DNA of 32,588 nucleotides, taken from contig PABI01000170.1 of assembly GCA_002699125.1 (NCBI GenBank), positions 1 through 32,588 of the forward strand, written 5' to 3'. This DNA is from Anaerolineaceae bacterium. GTDB taxonomy: Bacteria; Chloroflexota; Anaerolineae; Promineifilales; Promineifilaceae. Position numbers and translations under genes: made by a program. The notes beneath the pieces were generated by a model. The model did no database searches and had not been told where the DNA came from. It saw only the letters and a list, made by a program, of their open reading frames with translations. How positions within the stretch are numbered: position 1 is the stretch's first letter; each line of letters starts with the position of its first letter. This document shows, in pieces, positions 22,911 to 30,793 of this stretch.

Positions 22911-24155
22911 ATGGAAATATTAGGTGGTCCCCTTTTTAGCGTAGCCGGAGCGGGCGAATCGCACGGTCCCGGCATTACCACAATCGTTTTTGGTTGTCCC
23001 CCTGGCCTTCAGCTTAGCCGCAGCCAAATTCAAGCTTATCTGGACCGGCGGCGACCGGGCAGCAACCGCCACGGCACCCCGCGCAATGAAAAAGACAAGG
23101 TGCTGCTGCTGGCCGGCCTCTACCAAAATGATCACGATGCACTCACCGCTGGTCCGACCATCGAAGCCACGGTAGAGGGCACCACGTTTGCCACGACTGC
23201 TTACGAAGCCGGCTTTACCACCGGCGAACCGATCAGCGCGCTGGTGCTTTCTGCCTCGTCCAAATCGCGCCATTACGACCAGTTTGCCGGGCCAACCGGC
23301 GCAGTTCGCCCCGGCCACACGGATTTAGTGAAATACCACAAAGCCAAAGGGCACGTGGACATTCGCGGCGGCGGCCGTTCCAGCTACCGCAGCACCATTT
23401 CTGACGTGATTGGCGGCTCGATTGCCCGCATCCTCCTACAAGAAATGTTTGACACCGTGATTTTTTCCTCCATCAGCCAGGTAGGCTCCCTGCAAAGCCG
23501 GCGCAGCCTGAGCAACTACTTCACCCAACTGCTGCAAGATGGTCGCCCCGTCTCTGCGGAACAAATCAAGCAGGTACAGCAGCAGCTCACCAGCGCCGAA
23601 ATCCACAGCCTGGACGCCGAGTTTGCCACCGCAGCAGGTGAGCTGATCAAGCAAACCCGCATTGATGGTGATTCAATTGGGGCCGCGGTGGAGGTGGTGG
23701 CGGTCAACGTGCCTGCCCTGGCGGGCGATCCCCTCTACAACAGCCTGAAGCTGCGGCTAATGGGCAGCCTGGGCGGGCTGCACGCCGCCCAATCGTGTGA
23801 AATTGGGGATGGCTTTCAGGTGGTGGCCCGGCGCGGCAGCGAAAACAACGATCCCATCCGGCGCAGCGGCTACCAGGGCAATTCACACGGCGGTCTGATT
23901 GGCGGCGTGACAACGGGGATGCCCCTGGTGTGCCGCGTCGGCTTCAAACCCACCTCCACCATCGTTAAGCCACAGCAGTCGGTACAGAAAAACCTGGAAG
24001 AGATTGAGTTTATGCTGGAGAAAGGGCGACACGATCCTTGTGTAGGCGTGCGCGCCGGCGTGACGCTGGAATCTCGCCTGGCCATCGAGCTGATGAACGC
24101 CGTGTTGATGCACCAGGCACGCGCAGTGGATCCGGATCAGTTCAAATTGTTTTAA
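22911..24155 (+). CDS. aroC: Chorismate synthase (divergent)
   Basis: 414 residues, longer than the usual 350-390. It makes chorismate from EPSP with reduced FMN. Family motifs are recognisable: GAGESHGPGITTIVFGCPPGL, RRRPGSNR, TTGEPISALV, RPGHTDLVKYHKAKGHVDIRGGGRSSYR, RGSENNDPI, GNSHGGLIGGVTTGMPL and GRHDPCVGVRAGVTLESRLAIELMNAVL. Several are atypical: the residue before GESHG is Ala instead of Phe, the usual I-N-D segment after TTG is replaced by LSASSKSRHY, and NNHGG reads GNSHGG. It is far from any other shikimate gene. It may be the only aroC of the genome or a paralogue with changed substrate. Confidence 0.88.
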   Translation: MEILGGPLFSVAGAGESHGPGITTIVFGCPPGLQLSRSQIQAYLDRRRPGSNRHGTPRNEKDKVLLLAGLYQNDHDALTAGPTIEATVEGTTFATTAYEAGFTTGEPISALVLSASSKSRHYDQFAGPTGAVRPGHTDLVKYHKAKGHVDIRGGGRSSYRSTISDVIGGSIARILLQEMFDTVIFSSISQVGSLQSRRSLSNYFTQLLQDGRPVSAEQIKQVQQQLTSAEIHSLDAEFATAAGELIKQTRIDGDSIGAAVEVVAVNVPALAGDPLYNSLKLRLMGSLGGLHAAQSCEIGDGFQVVARRGSENNDPIRRSGYQGNSHGGLIGGVTTGMPLVCRVGFKPTSTIVKPQQSVQKNLEEIEFMLEKGRHDPCVGVRAGVTLESRLAIELMNAVLMHQARAVDPDQFKLF

Positions 24156-24208
24156 GTAGCCGCGGTTTCTTACTGCGCGTCTCTTTCTCGGTAAGAAACC
24201 GCAGCTAC
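24156..24208. terminator. Long hairpin between convergent aroC and esterase genes
   Basis: GTAGCCGCGGTTTCTTAC (24156-24173) pairs with GTAAGAAACCGCAGCTAC (24191-24208) at 17 of 18 positions. It starts on the base after the aroC stop and ends 3 bases before the esterase stop. It probably terminates both transcripts, though the U tracts are weak. Confidence 0.65.
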
Positions 24209-24211
24209 CGA

Positions 24212-25186
24212 TTAAAGCCACAAATCGCGCAGCAACTGGGCTTGTTTGCGCAGTTGGAAGGGACCGCCGCCTTCGTGGTTGTTGTAATTGTAAACTGACA
24301 TCTCTTTCACCCCCGAGTAATGGTTGTAGGCGGCATAAACGGTGCTGGGTGGACAAATGTCATCCATCAAGCCGACGGAAAAGAGGGCTTGTGCCTTGGC
24401 CCGGGCGGCAAAGTTCACCCCATCAAAGTAAGAAAGGGTGCGGAATACAGTTTCAACCTGGTCGCGGTGGGCGGCGCAAAAGCGCGTGATTTCGTGGTAG
24501 GGGTCTGTTTCAATCAGTTCAGTGGCACGTCGGTAGTGACACAGAAAGGGAACATCGGGCATGGCGACGGGTACGGCCGTATCCAACCCGGCCACCGCTA
24601 ACGTAATTCCCCCGCCCTGGCTGCCGCCGGTGATGGCAATCTGGTCAGGAATGACGGCCGGTTGCTGCCGCACCAAACTCAGCGCCCGTACGGCATCCAC
24701 AAACACTCGACGATAGTAGTAAGTGTGCGGAGCAAGAATTCCCTGCGTCATAAAGCCGGGCACGTGTGAACCGGTGCCTTGCGGCGCCATATCCACCGTA
24801 GCTCCCGGCCGCCCGTGGGCCCAGCCCTGGCCGCGTGTATCCATGACAAAGTAAGCAAAGCCAAGGCTAGGCCAGGCGAGCAAATCGAGCAGGAAGCCAC
24901 GCCCGCCGCTGTAACCGAGATATTGCACCACACAGGGCAGCGGTTCAGCCCGCTGGCGGGGCAGCAGAAACCACCCTTTGACGGGCTGACCGCCAAACCC
25001 GGCAAAGGTCACATCATAAGCATCAATCGTTTTTAGACCCTCATCTACGAGGTCGAATTTAGCATTCATAGGAAATTCGGCCGTTTCGGCCAGGGTTTGC
25101 TGCCAAAACTCGTCAAAGTCTTCTGGTTCTTCACGCGGTGGCAAATAGCGTTGCAGCTCGTTCAAGGGTAGATCAAAAAAGGGCAT
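24212..25186 (-). CDS. Acetyl xylan esterase / cephalosporin-C deacetylase family hydrolase
   Basis: 324 residues from the ATG at 25186, which has GGAG seven bases upstream; the longer frame upstream has no family similarity. Alpha/beta-hydrolase fold with nucleophile Ser189 in TGGSQGGG, Asp275 in VGLMDDICPP and His304 in YNNHEGGG, nearly the same numbering as the Thermotoga maritima enzyme (Ser188/Asp274/His303). MDTRGQGWA and FMTQGI with TYYYRRVF are family-specific. It removes acetyl groups from xylo-oligosaccharides or other small acetylated compounds. No signal peptide, so it acts inside the cell on imported substrates. Confidence 0.93.
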   Translation of the reverse strand: MPFFDLPLNELQRYLPPREEPEDFDEFWQQTLAETAEFPMNAKFDLVDEGLKTIDAYDVTFAGFGGQPVKGWFLLPRQRAEPLPCVVQYLGYSGGRGFLLDLLAWPSLGFAYFVMDTRGQGWAHGRPGATVDMAPQGTGSHVPGFMTQGILAPHTYYYRRVFVDAVRALSLVRQQPAVIPDQIAITGGSQGGGITLAVAGLDTAVPVAMPDVPFLCHYRRATELIETDPYHEITRFCAAHRDQVETVFRTLSYFDGVNFAARAKAQALFSVGLMDDICPPSTVYAAYNHYSGVKEMSVYNYNNHEGGGPFQLRKQAQLLRDLWL

Positions 25187-25340
25187 TGGGTTTCTCCATG
25201 TTTGTGTTTGTATTTGGTAACGATAGCGGGAACGGCCGTCCCCCGCTACAATTTTAGCAGAATGGTTCAGCAATAAGTGAAAAGTGAGCAGTGAAAAGTA
25301 AACAAAACGCCCCAACAGAAATTGGCCAGAGGCTGCGGGT

Positions 25341-25937
25341 ATGAAAGCGGTCATTTTTGACTTGGGCAATGTGCTGGTGAATTACGATGGGGTAGATACC
25401 TTTACGGCCGTTAGCCAACTGGCCAGCGTTTCATTAGATGAGATACACGGTCATTATAAGCAGCATGAACATGCCTTCGGTACCGGCCAGCTGAGTGGCC
25501 CGGCATATTACCAAAAGCTGGATGAGGCGTTTGGTCTTTCTGCCAGCTATGATCGTTTTGCTGCCGCCTTTTGCCGCAACCAGCAGCGCAATGAAGCAGC
25601 CCTCGCCTTCGCCTGCGAACTACAAGGACATGCTAATGTGACGGTAGGCATTATTAGCAACACAAATGAGGTACACGCCGGCTGGCTGCACGCCAATTTG
25701 CCGGAGTTGGACCAGTTCAACAGCGTCATCCTTAGCAATGAAGTGGGTCTGCTGAAGCCAGACCCTGCCATTTATGAGCTGGCGCTCAATCAACTGGACA
25801 TCTCAGCAGAACAGGCTTTGTTTGTGGATGATTTAGCAGAAAATGTGGCGGGCGGAACGGCCGTTGGCCTGAATGGCCATTTACACAAAGATTGGCCTCG
25901 TACCCGCCACTTTATCGAAAACTGGCTGAAATCGTAA
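25341..25937 (+). CDS. HAD-superfamily phosphatase (subfamily IA)
   Basis: 198 residues. Motif I is MKAVIFDLGNVL, with nucleophile Asp7; the second Asp of the usual DxD is Gly, as in the YihX/FDLGNV group. Helical cap about 20-80, motif II ISNTNEVH, motif III Lys in GLLKPDPAIYELAL, motif IV LFVDDLAENV. Relatives remove phosphate from glucose 1-phosphate and other small phosphoesters. It is divergent from the esterase, with 154 bp between. Two copies of ACGGCCGT lie inside it. Confidence 0.88.
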   Translation: MKAVIFDLGNVLVNYDGVDTFTAVSQLASVSLDEIHGHYKQHEHAFGTGQLSGPAYYQKLDEAFGLSASYDRFAAAFCRNQQRNEAALAFACELQGHANVTVGIISNTNEVHAGWLHANLPELDQFNSVILSNEVGLLKPDPAIYELALNQLDISAEQALFVDDLAENVAGGTAVGLNGHLHKDWPRTRHFIENWLKS

Positions 25938-26039
25938 CGAATTTACGCCCCTGACCCAAAATATCAGCCTTTTCCCCTATTTTGTAGCCTGATTATCACA
26001 ATCTCATTGTATTTTGCTGCACGAACACCAGAAAAATCA

Positions 26040-26058
26040 GGTACAATGTGGGGTACAA
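26040..26058 (+). promoter_or_regulatory. Direct repeat upstream of the sigma-factor gene
   Basis: GGTACAA occurs at 26040-26046 and 26052-26058 with a 12-bp period, about 65-80 bp before the sigma gene. It could be a direct-repeat operator or an autoregulated promoter element. No convincing sigma-70 pair was found nearby. Confidence 0.3.
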
Positions 26059-26122
26059 AATACCTACAACCTAGCTGCAAATTAACTATAAAGAAACGTT
26101 ATTGCATCATCATGTAGTTCCT

Positions 26123-26851
26123 ATGTCTAGCAAAAATAAGTTTGGCTTGCTTTCGCTTCGCACTCTTTGTGACCGGTGTCATCAAGAAAGTGAACGGTTT
26201 TTTGCCCAAAAAGAACACGATCCGCGCTTCTGTTATGAACTGTTTCGACGGGCGTTTGTGCATGGCAACGATCACGCCTGGTCCTGCCTGTACGAACAGT
26301 TCCAGAATCTGGTCATCTCCTGGGTCACGCGCCACTCGCTTTATTCAGGGCTCGGTGAAGAAGCTGAATACTTTATGAACCGGGCTTTTGAAAAGATGTG
26401 GCAGGGAATCCCCGCTGAAAACTTCAGCAAATTTCCCGACCTTAAATCCCTGCTGCGCTATCTACAGATGTGCACCAATGCGGTGATGGTCGATTTTGCC
26501 CGCTGGAAAGAGCAGGCACATTTGTGGGATCGGGCCAACCGTTCAGATAATGGCGATGAGGAAATTGATCCCTTTGCCACAATTATGGATGCCGATATGC
26601 GGCCAGAACGAGAGGTGGCTCGGCGCGAGATGCAGAAGATTTTGTGGCAAAAGTTGAAGTCGCTCTGCAACAACGAAAAGGAACATTTGGCGGTCCACGG
26701 TTACTTCGTGCTGGATCTAAAGCCACGAGAAATTTATGACCTCTACTCGGAAGAGTTTGACGATGTTCGAGATGTGTCTCGCACCAAGGATAACTTCCTG
26801 GCGCGGATACGGCGCAATGACGAATTTAAGGAATTTTTGGACGATGCGTGA
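26123..26851 (+). CDS. ECF-like RNA polymerase sigma factor
   Basis: 242 residues from the ATG at 26123; a TTG at 26102 would add seven. No strong ribosome site. Region 2 lies at about 35-130 (FRRAFVHGNDHAWSCLYEQFQNLVISWV, then FMNRAFEKMWQGI, then LRYLQMCTNAVMVDFAR). Region 4 lies at about 170-232 (KSLCNNEKEHLAVHGYFVLDLKPREIYDLY ... RTKDNFLARIRRN). There is no region 1.1 or 3, as in ECF factors. The N-terminal extension has CDRCH (16-20), a possible metal site. The region 4 helix-turn-helix is divergent. It leads a same-strand cluster with an anti-sigma-like protein, a TPR-CHAT protease and an S8 protease. Confidence 0.8.
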   Translation: MSSKNKFGLLSLRTLCDRCHQESERFFAQKEHDPRFCYELFRRAFVHGNDHAWSCLYEQFQNLVISWVTRHSLYSGLGEEAEYFMNRAFEKMWQGIPAENFSKFPDLKSLLRYLQMCTNAVMVDFARWKEQAHLWDRANRSDNGDEEIDPFATIMDADMRPEREVARREMQKILWQKLKSLCNNEKEHLAVHGYFVLDLKPREIYDLYSEEFDDVRDVSRTKDNFLARIRRNDEFKEFLDDA

Positions 26852-26904
26852 AAAATGGTGCGGCATTCGTTTATAGGGTTAGCAGCATAATAAATTGCTT
26901 GCTT

Positions 26905-26979
26905 TGGCAGAATCAACCCGCTTGTGGGAAATTCCTATTCTGCCACAACATTGCGCACCCGCTTTTTGTAATGCAATGT
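26905..26979. terminator. Two hairpins between the sigma and anti-sigma-like genes
   Basis: TGGCAGAAT/ATTCTGCCA (26905-26913, 26937-26945) encloses a small CCC/GGG stem, and ACATTGC/GCAATGT follows (26948-26954, 26973-26979). They lie 54 bp after the sigma stop within a 275-bp gap. They may separate the sigma transcript from the downstream genes. There is no strong U tract. Confidence 0.4.
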
Positions 26980-27126
26980 AGGGGACACAGAGTACACTGA
27001 TATGAACGAAAATAAACAGTCTTTTCCGTTTTACCCGATTTTCTTTTCATTCTCGGCGTAACGCTGTTTCCTATTCTTTTCGTTTCTACGGCGGCTTCTA
27101 CTACGCAATGATTAGGAGATTTAACC

Positions 27127-27714
27127 ATGGCGCATATTGATGACAGTCTCAAGGCTGCTCTCTACCGAATTACCTGTCCCGATAGCGCGACATTAGGCAA
27201 CTTCCATTTGGGGCTACTGCCAGAAGATGCAGCAAAACTGATTGCAGATCACGTAGCTATTTGCCCCCATTGCATCCGAGAGATTAATCAGTTGGAGGCG
27301 TTTTTGGCGGAAACGGCCGTTTCGCTAGAACCCTCAACCGTCGAACGAATCAAAGTCTGGATTGCCAAACGGCTGCCCAGCGGCGGACAGACTAGAAGCA
27401 TATTGGGCACACCCGCCTTTGCTATGCGTGGCAATGATACCGGACCCTTAATGTACGAGGCAGGCGATGCCCAATTATCGTTGGAGGTGCAGGACGATCC
27501 GGAACACCTGGGGCGCAAATCTATTTTGGGATTGGTTTTAGGTATTGAGACAGAGGCTGTAGCGGCCAGGTTGATTAAGGAAGAAGTGGTGATTACAGCC
27601 GTTACCCTGGATGATCTGGGCAACTTCTCCTTTACCGATCTGGAGCCAGGAACGTATGAACTCACATTATCAGGCAAGGACATAGAAATTCACGCACAGG
27701 ACTTATTAATTTAA
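27127..27714 (+). CDS. Zinc-finger anti-sigma-like protein with C-terminal beta domain
   Basis: 195 residues; AGGAG lies eight bases before the ATG. The N-terminal helical part (1-65) carries His42-x3-Cys46-x2-Cys49 (DHVAICPHC) with an additional Cys17, the pattern of zinc-binding anti-sigma (ZAS) domains. A linker follows (70-105). The C-terminus (about 110-195) is beta-rich, ending VTLDDLGNFSFTDLEPGTYELTLSG, like carboxypeptidase-regulatory/Cna-B-type sandwiches. There is no membrane helix, so unlike most ZAS proteins it should be cytosolic. It probably holds the upstream sigma factor. It ends 22 bp before the TPR-CHAT gene, which makes it a candidate sensor or substrate for that protease. 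That link is inference. Confidence 0.75.
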   Translation: MAHIDDSLKAALYRITCPDSATLGNFHLGLLPEDAAKLIADHVAICPHCIREINQLEAFLAETAVSLEPSTVERIKVWIAKRLPSGGQTRSILGTPAFAMRGNDTGPLMYEAGDAQLSLEVQDDPEHLGRKSILGLVLGIETEAVAARLIKEEVVITAVTLDDLGNFSFTDLEPGTYELTLSGKDIEIHAQDLLI

Positions 27715-27736
27715 TTATTTCAGGACTAAGAATATC

Positions 27737-30676
27737 GTGCTAACGGCCGACGAGGTAGACGTTTCATATAAACCGGAACTCGGCTTCCGGGAACAAACGC
27801 CAGAAGAATTGATGGCGTTTGTGCTTGCCTTGCCAAATTTGACCGCCCAACAAAAATTCCTCGCCGAGCGTATTCCCCGTTTAGCAGAAACAGAACAGAG
27901 TGAGATCGCCGAATACCTGAAAAGCGAATCTTATCGCATTTTAAGAGCAGACCATGAGAAATGCCAGGTAATCATTGCGCTCATCTTTTATCTGGCCGAA
28001 CTAACCAATAACCCAACACACTACGCTATCGGACTATTAGCGAAGGCAAACTACCATGGCATCGGCCAATTTGAATGCCAGGAAGCCGTCAAACTTTACA
28101 ACGAAGCGGCAGCCATTTACCAGGATGTAGGACTCCCGGCAAAACAAGCCCAGTCACAAATTGGCAAGATTTTTGCTTTAGCTAAATTAGGCCGCAATGA
28201 AGAAGCATTTGCCGCTGGCGAATTCGCCCGAAAGATTTTGTATGAACATGAGGAATGGTATCACTTAGCCAATCTAATTGTGAACCTGGCGATTGTCCGT
28301 CGTCGCCTGGGATATGATGCAGAGGCTTTATCGTTGCTTGAAGAAGCACGAGATTATTATCTGCAATTAGGCAATCAGGGTAGTGCACATCTGCTCGGCC
28401 TGGAAATAAACCGCGGCTTGATATTGCGGAATTTGGGGAGATTTGAAGAATCTATTCAGGCGCACAAAAAAGCAATGGCCCTGGGACAGTTGGGAGAGGT
28501 TGTCGGTGTTGCCCAGGCAAAACAGAATTTAGCCGCGACTTACCTTGTATTAGGAAAATATAACGAGGCTCTGGCACTGCAAGATGAAGCCAGGGAAATC
28601 TACTTATCGGATAAGCGGTATGGTCACGCCATGCTGTTAGAAATTTTTACCAGTCATTGCTTACTTCAACTGCGCCGTTTTAGAGAAGTTTTGACAAAAT
28701 CTGAAAAAGCTTACCAACAATTCAGCCAGATGAACATCCCCTTTGAAATAGGTGAGGTATTGCTCAACCAGGCCAGCGCTTACTGTGGATTAGAAGATTT
28801 TTCCCAGGCGTTGACAGCACTCGAAAAGGCTAAAACTTTTTTTGAGAAAGCAGGCAACCCAATTGCACTGGCAGATACAGATTTGCAAGCAGCAGCCGTT
28901 TTACTCCGTCAGAATAAAGCAGAAAAAGCCTTACAAATTGCGAAAGCGTGCGAACAAATTTTTGCTGAGCACGATCTGCCGGTAGGGCAGGCACGCGCTT
29001 GCCTGGTAGCAGCTCAAGCGGCTATCAACGGTGGCCAACTGGCCAAAGCCAAAGACCTTATTGCCCGGGCTTTATCAATAGGTCATCAACACGCACTACC
29101 TGCCCTCACTTATCAAGGACATCATTTACGCGGACTTCTGGCCGTGACGCAAAACCAGCTAGAAGAGGGGCTTACTGCCTACCGACATTCAATTGCGGAA
29201 CTGGAACGGCTATACGGCCGTATGATGATCGAGTTCCGCGCTGATTTTGTGGCCGATAAAACTCAAATTTATGAAGATATTGTTGACCTGAGCCTAAACC
29301 TGAACAGGCCGGAACTTGGGCTGCAATATTCGGAACGTGCCAAGTCTAGAGCTTTGCAAGATTTGTTGGCCTTGCGCATCAATTTATCCGTTGAAGCTCG
29401 CAGCGATTCAGACATACCGCTCGTTAACGAGCTACACCGATTACGTGCCGAACGAGATCGACTCTATCGCCGCTGGGAAGCAGATGAGGAAACCGGACAG
29501 CGGGGCGAAACAGATGATTTACTGTCTGCCCAACAGCACGTTGAGCAAAAAGTCCACAACATTGAAAAACGCATCACGGAACTGTGGCACAAGCTGCTCA
29601 TCCGCAATGCCGACTACGCTCGCGACGCTTCTTTATGGCAGGTGCGAACCGAACCTATCCAGCCTTACCTGGACGCAAACACGTTGCTGATCGAATTCTT
29701 CCAGGTGCATGGCCAGTTAGTGGCCTTTCTGGTTTCTGCTGAATCGATTCACGCTGTGCGGCTGCCAGATGTGATGATGCGGGTACAACAATTGCTTCAG
29801 CTATTCTGGTTGAATCTGCGAGCAGTGCCCCATAGTTCTCATCGTCTGATAGCCTCCCAGGCCAAAAACGCTCAGGGTATCCTGAAAAAGATTTACCAAC
29901 AATTGCTGGCCCCTCTGGCTGGTGAGATGCAAGGTTTCAAGCGGTGGATTATTGTGCCACATGGCTCTTTGCATTACCTGCCGTTTCACGCGCTGCACGA
30001 TGGACATGGTTATTTGCTAGAACAGAGCGAAATTAGCTACCTGCCAGGAGCCAGCTTGCTACGGTACTGTCAGCAAACACAAACAGCGGAAGCTAAGTTC
30101 TGGGCGATTGGGAATTCTTATAACGGCCGTCTTCCCTACACCATTCACGAAGCAGAAACTGTAGCCAGCCTATGGCAAGGTCAGACTCTGGTTGAAGAAG
30201 AAGCGACTGTTGCTGAAACGAGTGCCATTGCACAACAAAGCAGCATTCTCCACATTGCCGCTCATGGGGACTTCCGGGCCGATAATCCGCTCTTCTCTGG
30301 CCTGGCCCTGGCCGATGGTTGGCTAACCACGCTCGATATCTTCAATTTACGCTTGCGAACCTCGTTGGTCACTTTGAGCGCTTGCCAAACCGGCCGCAGC
30401 GTCATTGGTGGCGGTGATGAACTGTTGGGGCTCATGCGTGCCTTTCTCGGTGCGGGAACGGCTTCGCTTGTCAGCACTTTTTGGGCCGTCGAAGACCAAT
30501 CAACCGCTCAACTAATGCAGCAATTTTACGAACAATTAGCAGCCGGTGCTACCAAAGGGGCTGCCCTGCAAGAAGCGCAATTAAGTCTTTTGCAAACGAA
30601 CAAAACGGACAAAGATTATCGTCATCCATATTTCTGGGCACCGTTTTACCTAGTAGGTCATGCAGAACACCTCTAG
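27737..30676 (+). CDS. TPR-CHAT protease (caspase-like)
   Basis: 979 residues, GTG start with AGGA eleven bases upstream. Residues about 85-490 are around ten TPR-type helical repeats of about 40 residues (for example LAATYLVLGKYNEALALQDEA). A charged helical linker follows (500-640). The CHAT domain (about 660-979) has both catalytic residues: His843 in HIAAHGDFR and Cys883 in LSACQTG, plus GGGDELLGLMRAFLGAGTASLVSTFWAVED. It should therefore be an active cysteine protease, usually cleaving after a specific residue once the TPR array binds an activator. Csx29 of the type III-E (Craspase) system is a known relative in architecture, where cleavage frees a sigma factor. No CRISPR genes are present here. 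No signal peptide, so cytosolic. Confidence 0.93.
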   Translation: MLTADEVDVSYKPELGFREQTPEELMAFVLALPNLTAQQKFLAERIPRLAETEQSEIAEYLKSESYRILRADHEKCQVIIALIFYLAELTNNPTHYAIGLLAKANYHGIGQFECQEAVKLYNEAAAIYQDVGLPAKQAQSQIGKIFALAKLGRNEEAFAAGEFARKILYEHEEWYHLANLIVNLAIVRRRLGYDAEALSLLEEARDYYLQLGNQGSAHLLGLEINRGLILRNLGRFEESIQAHKKAMALGQLGEVVGVAQAKQNLAATYLVLGKYNEALALQDEAREIYLSDKRYGHAMLLEIFTSHCLLQLRRFREVLTKSEKAYQQFSQMNIPFEIGEVLLNQASAYCGLEDFSQALTALEKAKTFFEKAGNPIALADTDLQAAAVLLRQNKAEKALQIAKACEQIFAEHDLPVGQARACLVAAQAAINGGQLAKAKDLIARALSIGHQHALPALTYQGHHLRGLLAVTQNQLEEGLTAYRHSIAELERLYGRMMIEFRADFVADKTQIYEDIVDLSLNLNRPELGLQYSERAKSRALQDLLALRINLSVEARSDSDIPLVNELHRLRAERDRLYRRWEADEETGQRGETDDLLSAQQHVEQKVHNIEKRITELWHKLLIRNADYARDASLWQVRTEPIQPYLDANTLLIEFFQVHGQLVAFLVSAESIHAVRLPDVMMRVQQLLQLFWLNLRAVPHSSHRLIASQAKNAQGILKKIYQQLLAPLAGEMQGFKRWIIVPHGSLHYLPFHALHDGHGYLLEQSEISYLPGASLLRYCQQTQTAEAKFWAIGNSYNGRLPYTIHEAETVASLWQGQTLVEEEATVAETSAIAQQSSILHIAAHGDFRADNPLFSGLALADGWLTTLDIFNLRLRTSLVTLSACQTGRSVIGGGDELLGLMRAFLGAGTASLVSTFWAVEDQSTAQLMQQFYEQLAAGATKGAALQEAQLSLLQTNKTDKDYRHPYFWAPFYLVGHAEHL

Positions 30677-30793
30677 CTTAACTTGATCACAATAAAGGAA
30701 AAAGTGATAAAGAGACGTTAATTCATACAGTTATATTATATGTCAACTGTGTGTATTCACATCGTGTTTCGATTCAACGAGGAGAGCAGCAAA

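Larger units (their letters stand above)
633..30130. repeat. Dispersed 8-bp palindrome ACGGCCGT (about 54 copies)
   Basis: Copies counted by eye start at 633, 1486, 1684, 2279, 2520, 3347, 3677, 4356, 4898, 5150, 5233, 5380, 6052, 6772, 6848, 7030, 8037, 8638, 8737, 9783, 9986, 10111, 10183, 10309, 10789, 11273, 13128, 14211, 14816, 15985, 16208, 16406, 16898, 17240, 17666, 18114, 18331, 18923, 19150, 19507, 20587, 20690, 20849, 21542, 21691, 22083, 22248, 24573, 25232, 25404, 25857, 27313, 29214 and 30123. A random 8-mer would occur less than once. Most copies are inside genes, in all frames, where they read Thr-Ala-Val, Arg-Pro or Gly-Arg. Many extend to AACGGCCGTT or AAACGGCCGTTT. Confidence 0.93.

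Noticed and set aside
27004..27060. Short 18-residue frame between the sigma and anti-sigma-like genes
   Set aside because: No ribosome site and it lies next to extragenic repeat-like sequence (CACAGAGTACACTGA).
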